The notes beneath the pieces are model-generated. The model worked only from the letters and a program-made list of their open reading frames with translations. It had not been told where the DNA came from and ran no database searches. 10,426 bases of DNA from Parcubacteria group bacterium (GTDB lineage Bacteria > Patescibacteriota > Minisyncoccia > Phycocordibacterales > GCA-002724975). This document shows, in pieces, positions 6,311 through 10,426 of the stretch (its first letter is position 1; each line of letters opens with the position of its first letter). The translations under genes were made by a program, and so were the position numbers. The stretch lies in assembly GCA_002724975.1 (NCBI GenBank), contig PBQF01000004.1, positions 1-10,426 on the forward strand, given 5' to 3'.

Positions 6311-7528
6311 TTAAATAACATTCTTTCTTTTTAGGCGATTTAAAAATGTTTCAAGGTTTGATAACTCTATATTTTCTTGGTACCTAGTTTTCATATCTCT
6401 AAAAATTATAGTCTTTTCTAAGACCTCTTTTTGTCCAATTATCATTGTATACGGAACATGATAACTCTCTGCGTTTTTAAGTTGGTGAGTGAACGAATCA
6501 TTACAGAGTGATTGGTATATTGGGACCTTCGACTTTCTAAATGTTTCTAAGATATTTAAACTTTCCTTTTTTGCATCAAAACCCAAATGAATGAAATATA
6601 TTTTTGGACTGGATGCTGTTGATTTAAATACATAAGAATCTTTTTTCTTCTCTTTTCTTTTTATATTTATACCTATACCAACAATTGGTACTTTCTTATT
6701 AAAACCGATATTTTGAGCCAAATAGTTATATCTTTCTCCTTTGGCTAAAATTTTCTCCTTACCATCTTTGTTTTTTTCTAAAATTTCATAAAGGTTTTTT
6801 GGGAAACAAGGACTTGCTCCGACCAAGTCTTCATTGATTTCATAATCTATCTCCATGTTTTCTAAGAATTCTATTATTTGTTTGAAATGCTTTCTACTTT
6901 CCTCCGAGAGAAAACTAATCGGTTTTGGAGCGTTCTCGTTTATTTCTTTATACTTTTCGCTTTTGTTTGCATATATTTTCAGAATATCTTTTTTTAACCG
7001 CTGTTGTATGGTGGGAGGAAGATTATTGATATGTTCTCTATAGTAATTCATTAGTTCTTTTAAGAAATTATTTCCTGACTCCTTATCTCCAATACTATTC
7101 AGCTTTATTAAAATATTCCTATGCCCTAGATCTCTTAATATTATTGAGGCAGTCTTTATAATAGTCGCTTCAGCAACACTCTTTTCTGTACCCATAATCT
7201 CTAGTCGAAGTTCTGACCAGTTATTAGGCCTGTCTATGACATGACAAACCATAATTGGCTGGGGAATTTTATGCATCTCATCATCAATGTATTTTTTAAG
7301 AGATGACATATAATCTTTTGGGAAATCTGAAAAGTCTTTCTCTTTCAAAAATTCTCTTTTAGCTTTTGTTAAGGTTGTTGGTAGTCTCTTAGTGATAGTT
7401 AAAGGTGGTGACAATTTAAATCCATAATATCTAGCTGTTTCTATAGCACTCTTTAAGGGTCCTTTGTATATGAAGGCCCCCTTTGTTCTATTTTGTATCT
7501 GTTGGTCTTGCGTTTCTTCCTCGTTCAT
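6311..7528 (-). CDS. Histidyl-tRNA synthetase-like protein, catalytic motifs degenerate
   Basis: The 405-aa product has the class II HisRS layout but appears inactive as a ligase. Recognisable parts are a linker/core stretch at about 105-170 (LRLEIMG, KLNSIGDKES, FLKELMNYYREHI), a segment at 227-250 and a HisRS-type C-terminal anticodon-binding domain at about 309-400 (IYFIHLGFDAKKES, HQLKNAESYHVPYTMIIG, FRDMKT). The motifs needed for histidyl-adenylate are changed: the HisA motif RGLDYYTxTVFE reads LVGASPCFPKNLYEI at 235-249, GGGRYD reads KGERYN at 263-268, and no clear motif 1 or motif 2 fRxE is seen. HisZ, the HisG regulatory paralogue, normally lacks the C-terminal domain present here. 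I infer a HisRS paralogue with a binding or regulatory role. It lies 12 nt after lepB and upstream of rpsU. Confidence 0.75.
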   Translation of the reverse strand: MNEEETQDQQIQNRTKGAFIYKGPLKSAIETARYYGFKLSPPLTITKRLPTTLTKAKREFLKEKDFSDFPKDYMSSLKKYIDDEMHKIPQPIMVCHVIDRPNNWSELRLEIMGTEKSVAEATIIKTASIILRDLGHRNILIKLNSIGDKESGNNFLKELMNYYREHINNLPPTIQQRLKKDILKIYANKSEKYKEINENAPKPISFLSEESRKHFKQIIEFLENMEIDYEINEDLVGASPCFPKNLYEILEKNKDGKEKILAKGERYNYLAQNIGFNKKVPIVGIGINIKRKEKKKDSYVFKSTASSPKIYFIHLGFDAKKESLNILETFRKSKVPIYQSLCNDSFTHQLKNAESYHVPYTMIIGQKEVLEKTIIFRDMKTRYQENIELSNLETFLNRLKRKNVI

Positions 7529-7540
7529 TATTTAAAGAAA

Positions 7541-8143
7541 TTAATTTGCAAAACCAGGGAAAACCCCCAATTTGTTAATTGGTAGAAGTCTTAGAAGTGC
7601 TCTGCCCCTGATTAGATTTTTTGGTAATGCTCCCCAATTTCTTGAATCCAAGCTTGCCATCCTATTGTCACCCATAACAAAATATTCCTCTTTTTCCAAG
7701 GTTAAACTTAAATTCCCAGAACCTTTGTTTGCAACATAATCTTCTTCAATTTTTATACCAGGACCATTATTATCCTCCCCAGTATCAACAAAAACTTCTC
7801 CTTCAACAATATTTACCGTTTCTCCAGGCAATCCAATTATTCTTTTTATAAAAAATTTAGAGGGATTTTTTGGAAACTTGAAAACAATAACCTCGCCCCG
7901 TTTAGGTTCGTTGAATCTATAGCTTATTTCGTCAATTATCAGATAATCTGCATTTTTAAATGTTGGGTCCATTGAAGAACCGGTAACTAAAAATGGTTGG
8001 GCAATAAAAGCCCTTATTGGTATGACAATCAAAAGTGCCAGCAACACAAATTTAAAAACTTCCGAGAAGAAACTTTGACTTTTGTTTTTTGAGTTTGGAA
8101 TTTTTTCCTCACTATTTTCTTTGTCAAAGCTTTCGCTATTCAT
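7541..8143 (-). CDS. lepB: Signal peptidase I
   Basis: Type I signal peptidase (S26) cleaves signal peptides from exported preproteins at the outer face of the cytoplasmic membrane. The product has 200 aa. A short charged N-tail (1-24) is followed by one membrane helix at about 29-48. The nucleophile Ser57 is in TGSSMDPTF, the general base Lys100 in FFIKRIIGLPGE, and the conserved GDNR is at 158-161 with SLDSRNWG at 164-171, completing the Ser/Lys dyad protease boxes. The length and single anchor are typical of Gram-positive-like SipS enzymes. It is the first gene of a leftward unit and has a clear promoter whose start point would leave almost no 5' leader. Confidence 0.97.
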   Translation of the reverse strand: MNSESFDKENSEEKIPNSKNKSQSFFSEVFKFVLLALLIVIPIRAFIAQPFLVTGSSMDPTFKNADYLIIDEISYRFNEPKRGEVIVFKFPKNPSKFFIKRIIGLPGETVNIVEGEVFVDTGEDNNGPGIKIEEDYVANKGSGNLSLTLEKEEYFVMGDNRMASLDSRNWGALPKNLIRGRALLRLLPINKLGVFPGFAN

Positions 8144-8151
8144 TGTGCTTA

Positions 8152-8180
8152 ATTATATTTGTGAAAGTTGTTTGACACAA
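8152..8180 (-). promoter_or_regulatory. lepB promoter, near-leaderless
   Basis: Minus-strand -35 TTGTGT (8180-8175) and perfect -10 TATAAT (8157-8152) are separated by 17 nt. The predicted transcription start is about 8146-8144, only 1-3 nt before the lepB ATG, so there is no room for a Shine-Dalgarno site. Confidence 0.6.
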
Positions 8181-8204
8181 GATTTGTTTCTATGTTTTGT
8201 CGTT

Positions 8205-8232
8205 TTGTCTTTTCCATTTTTTCTCTTATTAT
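8205..8232 (+). promoter_or_regulatory. pth promoter, near-leaderless
   Basis: Plus-strand -35 TTGTCT (8205-8210, 4/6) and -10 TATTAT (8227-8232, 5/6) are separated by 16 nt. The predicted start is about 8239, one base before the pth ATG at 8240. It lies back to back with the lepB promoter in the same 96-nt gap. Confidence 0.5.
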
Positions 8233-8239
8233 GTAAGCA

Positions 8240-8830
8240 ATGAATTTTGTAATTACAGGTTTGGGGAATCCCGGAGAAGAATATCAAAATACTCGACATA
8301 ATGTTGGGTGGACTGTGCTTGATAAAATCTGGAAAGATTTTGGCTTCAAAGACTGGTATGACAGCGCTAAAGGTAGGGGGGAGCTTTCAGAAGGTGAAAT
8401 TGGTAAGGAAAAAGTGCTTCTTTTAAAGCCTCATACAATGATGAACAACTCTGGGAAGGCAGTCGCTTCTATAGTTAGAAATAAAAAATCGGCCAAAAAT
8501 CTGATTGTTCTTCATGATGACCTAGATTTACCAATTGGAAGCTTTAAGATTATCTATAATCATGGTCCCGGCGGGCACAGGGGAGTGAAATCAGTCCAAA
8601 GGGCTCTGGGTACAAATGAGTTTGTTAGAATTAAAATTGGAATTAGTCCCACGGCTACTTCCGGAAAAGTTAGAAAGCCAAAAGGGGATCAAAAAGTTTT
8701 AGATTTCATAATCGGGGATTTCAGGAAGTCTGAATTGGAAAAAATTAAAAAAGTTTCAAAAGATATTTCTGGCGCAATTGAATCAATCATTCTTGATGGT
8801 TGCCAGCTTGCTATGACCGACTGGAATTAG
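8240..8830 (+). CDS. pth: Peptidyl-tRNA hydrolase
   Basis: Pth cleaves the ester bond of peptidyl-tRNAs released by stalled ribosomes, recycling tRNA in the cytoplasm. The length of 196 aa matches the family (E. coli 194). The signature GLGNPGEEYxxTRHNVG is at 7-23 with Asn10 and catalytic His20. The KPHTMMNNSG box is at 63-72 with Asn69. HDDLDLP at 92-98 includes Asp93, and GPGGHRG at 109-115 carries His113. In E. coli the residue after GGH is Asn (GGHNG); here it is Arg114. The start at the first ATG gives the canonical N-terminus. It is the only gene between the divergent lepB promoter and rpsA, with which it converges. Confidence 0.97.
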   Translation: MNFVITGLGNPGEEYQNTRHNVGWTVLDKIWKDFGFKDWYDSAKGRGELSEGEIGKEKVLLLKPHTMMNNSGKAVASIVRNKKSAKNLIVLHDDLDLPIGSFKIIYNHGPGGHRGVKSVQRALGTNEFVRIKIGISPTATSGKVRKPKGDQKVLDFIIGDFRKSELEKIKKVSKDISGAIESIILDGCQLAMTDWN

Positions 8831-8860
8831 GGTGTTTGGCTTCAAAATCTCTCGGAAAAC

Positions 8861-8891
8861 GCACGTTGAAATTTCTGTGGAAATCTCGCGC
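8861..8891 (-). terminator. Hairpin downstream of rpsA, possible weak terminator
   Basis: On the minus strand GAGATTTC pairs with GAAATTTC around a CACA loop (8 bp, one G-U). An outer GCGC/GTGC stem of 4 bp adds to it after a 3-nt bulge. It starts 26 nt after the rpsA stop and is followed by GTTTTCC, a short T tract. On the plus strand one pair becomes A-C, so it suits rpsA better than the converging pth. Confidence 0.4.
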
Positions 8892-8917
8892 TATGCCCAC
8901 ACGGTGCTTCTTATTTA

Positions 8918-10084
8918 TTATTCTTCTTTCTTCTCTGGTTCTTTCCCAGCAACCGAAAGTGTCATTTTGTGTTCTTTTGGTTCAAAAATATTGATGACAA
9001 ATGGATATTTTTTTCCAAGTTCCAATGATTCGCGAAGTTTTTCTTCCGTGCCGAATTCACTGACATGAACCAAGCCCGCAATCCCTTCTTCAACACTAGC
9101 TAAGGCGCCGTGCTTGTTGAATTTGATAATAACCGCTTCAACTTTTTGTCCCTTTTCATACTTCTTTTCAATATCCTGCCACGGATTGGCTTTAAGTTGT
9201 TTGACTGAAAGAGAAATTTTATCATCGGCAATTTCAATAATTTTTGCCTTTACTTTCTGTCCAACTTTAAATAATTCCTTTGGATCTTCCACCAGACCCC
9301 AATCTAATTCTGAAATGTGAGCCAGTCCTTCCAATCCCTCTTCAATTTTTATAAAGATTCCGAATTCGACAATACCTGTTACGTCTCCCTCGACTATGTC
9401 TCCAAGTTCATATTTATCTAAAATCTTTTTCTTTTCTTTTTGCTCTGGTCCTTTTTCGGAGAAAATTAATTTGTTTTCCTTTGGATCAATTCCAATAATT
9501 GAAACTTCAATTTTTTGATCAATTAACTTTTTCAATTCATCAAGTATTCTTTCTTTATCTCCATCCTCAACTCTTGGGTAATGCTCTGTTTTTAATTGTG
9601 ATGCTGGGAGAAATCCAGGAATACCTTGCCACTCTATAATGAGTCCTCCCTTATTTGCTTCTTTGACTGAAAGTTCAAGAACTTGCTTGTCTTTCATTGC
9701 CTGTTCAGCTTCTCCCCAGATTAATGCTTGCCTTGCTTCCTTGAGAGAAAGTTCGATATAACCGTCTTCATTTTCTGCATCGACAACTTTAGCAGTAATT
9801 TTGTCGCCAATATTTGTCTTCTTTAAAATATCCCGGACATTAATATATTCACGTCCGTAAATTACTCCTGTTCCAAAAGGAGGAAGGTCAATAAAAACTT
9901 TTGATTTACTTCGTTCTATAACAGGCCCTTCTATAAGGTCGCCTTCTTCAGGTGGGGCAATGGTATCGCTAAAAAACTTAGACATCACGCCTAAAGCTTT
10001 CTTTCCGACTTCTTTTTTAGTTTTCGGTTCGGAAGTTTCTTCCTTAGATTTTTCTTCCGGAATCCTTCTCTTAAATAATTTCAT
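8918..10084 (-). CDS. rpsA: Ribosomal protein S1 (four S1 domains)
   Basis: S1 proteins bind single-stranded mRNA and help 30S subunits load on messages with weak or no Shine-Dalgarno sites. The 388-aa product has a charged N-tail (1-44) and four OB-fold S1 repeats at about 45-115, 131-210, 226-296 and 311-378. Repeats 3 and 4 are the most canonical (GDIVEGDVTGIVEFGIFI, GLAHISEL, then GLVHVSE), and repeat 2 is the most divergent. E. coli S1 has six repeats; shorter four-repeat forms occur in several bacterial phyla. A general S1-domain RNA-binding protein is the alternative, but length and repeat order favour bS1. No Shine-Dalgarno site precedes the ATG. The scarcity of such sites across the window makes an S1 of this kind functionally fitting. 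Confidence 0.88.
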   Translation of the reverse strand: MKLFKRRIPEEKSKEETSEPKTKKEVGKKALGVMSKFFSDTIAPPEEGDLIEGPVIERSKSKVFIDLPPFGTGVIYGREYINVRDILKKTNIGDKITAKVVDAENEDGYIELSLKEARQALIWGEAEQAMKDKQVLELSVKEANKGGLIIEWQGIPGFLPASQLKTEHYPRVEDGDKERILDELKKLIDQKIEVSIIGIDPKENKLIFSEKGPEQKEKKKILDKYELGDIVEGDVTGIVEFGIFIKIEEGLEGLAHISELDWGLVEDPKELFKVGQKVKAKIIEIADDKISLSVKQLKANPWQDIEKKYEKGQKVEAVIIKFNKHGALASVEEGIAGLVHVSEFGTEEKLRESLELGKKYPFVINIFEPKEHKMTLSVAGKEPEKKEE

Positions 10085-10263
10085 TATTTTGATCAGAGTG
10101 TCCTTCTTGCCATCACTACGGCCTTAAAGGGTTTAGCTCCACTTAATAATTGTAGTGCCTTGCGAACCCAGCATCATTTTCCCCAAAACTGGGAAAAGTA
10201 GTGCAGGGCAGGTGAGAGTTAGTATATGGTATTTGTAATAGTGAATCAAGTTTATTGGCTGAC
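10085..10263. other. Non-coding region upstream of rpsA with inverted repeats
   Basis: No convincing gene is found in these 179 nt. TTTTCCC at 10177-10183 and GGGAAAA at 10191-10197 form a perfect 7-bp hairpin with a 7-nt loop. CACTAC at 10114-10119 is complementary to two copies of GTAGTG (10152-10157 and 10198-10203), so two alternative long-range pairings are possible. On the minus strand a TACAAT (10154-10149) could be an rpsA -10 box, without a good -35, giving a leader of about 58 nt. A 24-codon minus-strand frame ending at the TGA 10094-10092 has no start codon near its beginning, so I do not call it. This may be the rpsA leader or simply spacer. Confidence 0.35.
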
Positions 10264-10293
10264 TTGACAATTGGATATTTTGTGTGGTACTCT
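10264..10293 (+). promoter_or_regulatory. Strong sigma70-type promoter for the 27-codon ORF
   Basis: A perfect -35 TTGACA (10264-10269) is followed, after 18 nt, by TACTCT (10288-10293) with an extended TGG just before it. The predicted start is about 10300. It is the best -35 in the window with a -10 at proper spacing and faces away from rpsA. Confidence 0.55.
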
Positions 10294-10296
10294 TAC

Positions 10297-10307
10297 GGGG
10301 AGGAGGG
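10297..10307 (+). promoter_or_regulatory. Strong ribosome binding site of the 27-codon ORF
   Basis: The purine-rich GGGGAGGAGGG ends 7 nt before ATG 10315. It contains GGAGG, the full anti-Shine-Dalgarno match. It is far stronger than anything else in the window and decides the start. Confidence 0.6.
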
Positions 10308-10314
10308 AAAGATC

Positions 10315-10398
10315 ATGGAGATAGCTTTAATGGGCGCTATCGCCGTGGGCATAATCGGCCTTGCGGCGTTTTACATCTCCGAGACCTGGGGCCGGTGA
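10315..10398 (+). CDS. 27-residue single-helix membrane peptide (unidentified)
   Basis: ATG 10315 to TGA 10396-10398 encodes 27 residues: a hydrophobic helix of about 20 (ALMGAIAVGIIGLAAFYI) followed by the polar tail SETWGR. The strong promoter and ribosome binding site argue that it is translated. It could be a small membrane protein, or a leader peptide for something beyond the right edge. I do not recognise it; its size recalls KdpF-like small subunits, but the sequence does not obviously match. Codons are GC-rich (GCC, GTG, GGC, GCG), unlike the rest of the window, and it is the only gene here that stops with TGA. Confidence 0.5.
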   Translation: MEIALMGAIAVGIIGLAAFYISETWGR

Positions 10399-10415
10399 TT
10401 CGGCCTATCGGAGAT
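10375..10415 (+). repeat. Nested inverted repeat over the end of the 27-codon ORF
   Basis: ATCTCCGA (10375-10382) is perfectly complementary to TCGGAGAT (10408-10415). Inside it GGCCG (10390-10394) pairs with CGGCC (10401-10405) around a 6-nt loop that contains the TGA stop codon. No T-run follows within the window, so a simple intrinsic terminator is not shown; an attenuator or mRNA-stabilising hairpin is possible. Confidence 0.45.
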
Positions 10416-10426
10416 TCTTCAAGGGT

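Noticed and set aside
8172..8177. Perfect plus-strand TTGACA as the pth -35 box.
   Set aside because: No acceptable -10 lies 16-18 nt downstream; the same bases belong to the minus-strand -35 of lepB, and TTGTCT/TATTAT fits pth better.
8831..9068. Plus-strand frames continuing after pth.
   Set aside because: They run antisense over the clear S1-domain gene and have no motif or ribosome binding site; they are shadows of rpsA.
10092..10167. A 24-codon minus-strand frame ending ARRTL just upstream of rpsA.
   Set aside because: It lacks a start codon near its beginning, is bounded by a TGA and has no recognisable motif, so it is more likely chance or leader sequence.
10177..10197. TTTTCCC/GGGAAAA hairpin as a transcription terminator.
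   Set aside because: No T-run follows it on either strand, and it lies upstream, not downstream, of the neighbouring genes.
1..10426. Alternative genetic code with TGA as Gly (as in SR1/Gracilibacteria), suggested by the absence of TGA stops in the 13 longer genes.
   Set aside because: All genes give full-length, normally aligned proteins under the standard code with no internal TGA, whereas recoding would break them. The sample is too small for the lack of TGA stops to mean more than a bias.
1..10426. CRISPR arrays, insertion sequences or other mobile elements.
   Set aside because: No regularly spaced direct repeats, transposase or integrase motifs, or terminal repeats were seen on either strand.

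Overview
The window looks like a piece of an AT-rich bacterial genome with small, tightly packed genes, most likely a member of the Candidate Phyla Radiation (Patescibacteria), perhaps Parcubacteria. That placement is an inference. It rests on the combination of a Lys/Ile-rich proteome, a four-S1-domain ribosomal protein S1, an extended bS21 followed by a very basic unassigned protein, a stand-alone degenerate histidyl-tRNA-synthetase-like protein, an ftsA-ftsZ pair without other dcw genes, and very few Shine-Dalgarno sites. All full-length genes read through with the standard code, and no TGA stop occurs in any of the longer genes.

Left part (1-1595): the last 35 codons of an unidentified plus-strand gene meet, tail to tail with a 4-nt overlap, a minus-strand pair: an alpha/beta hydrolase with an N-terminal membrane anchor and, 7 nt downstream, a CPBP-family intramembrane metalloprotease.

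Divergent from this pair (1649-2049) is a short plus-strand unit: a sigma70-type promoter, tRNA-Val(GAC), and an RNHCP-domain zinc-binding protein whose TTG start lies one nucleotide after the tRNA. It ends one base short of the converging trxB gene.

The central block (2051-8143) runs leftwards. In transcription order it is lepB (signal peptidase I), a HisRS-like pseudoenzyme, rpsU (bS21), a basic 168-aa protein, an intrinsic terminator, then ftsA, ftsZ and an AhpF-like thioredoxin reductase. The terminator and a perfect TATAAT box separate the lepB-to-basic-protein unit (protein export and ribosome) from the ftsA-ftsZ division unit. FtsZ keeps the C-terminal peptide that FtsA binds in other bacteria, so the two genes should work together to anchor the Z-ring to the membrane.

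From 8144 to 8239 a 96-nt divergent promoter region serves lepB and, on the plus strand, pth (peptidyl-tRNA hydrolase). Both promoters put transcription starts within about 1-3 nt of the start codons, which suggests leaderless mRNAs. pth converges on rpsA (8918-10084, minus), with a hairpin between them.

The right end (10085-10426) has no long gene. It holds inverted repeats upstream of rpsA and then, on the plus strand, a strong promoter, a strong ribosome binding site and a 27-codon ORF for a one-helix membrane peptide. The last 112 nt are about 55% GC, clearly unlike the rest. The most interesting points are the HisRS-like pseudoenzyme, the tRNA/RNHCP fusion transcript, the recurrent near-leaderless promoters, the Cys in the FtsZ signature motif, the duplicated KNIKKAQ tails of the basic protein and the odd right end.
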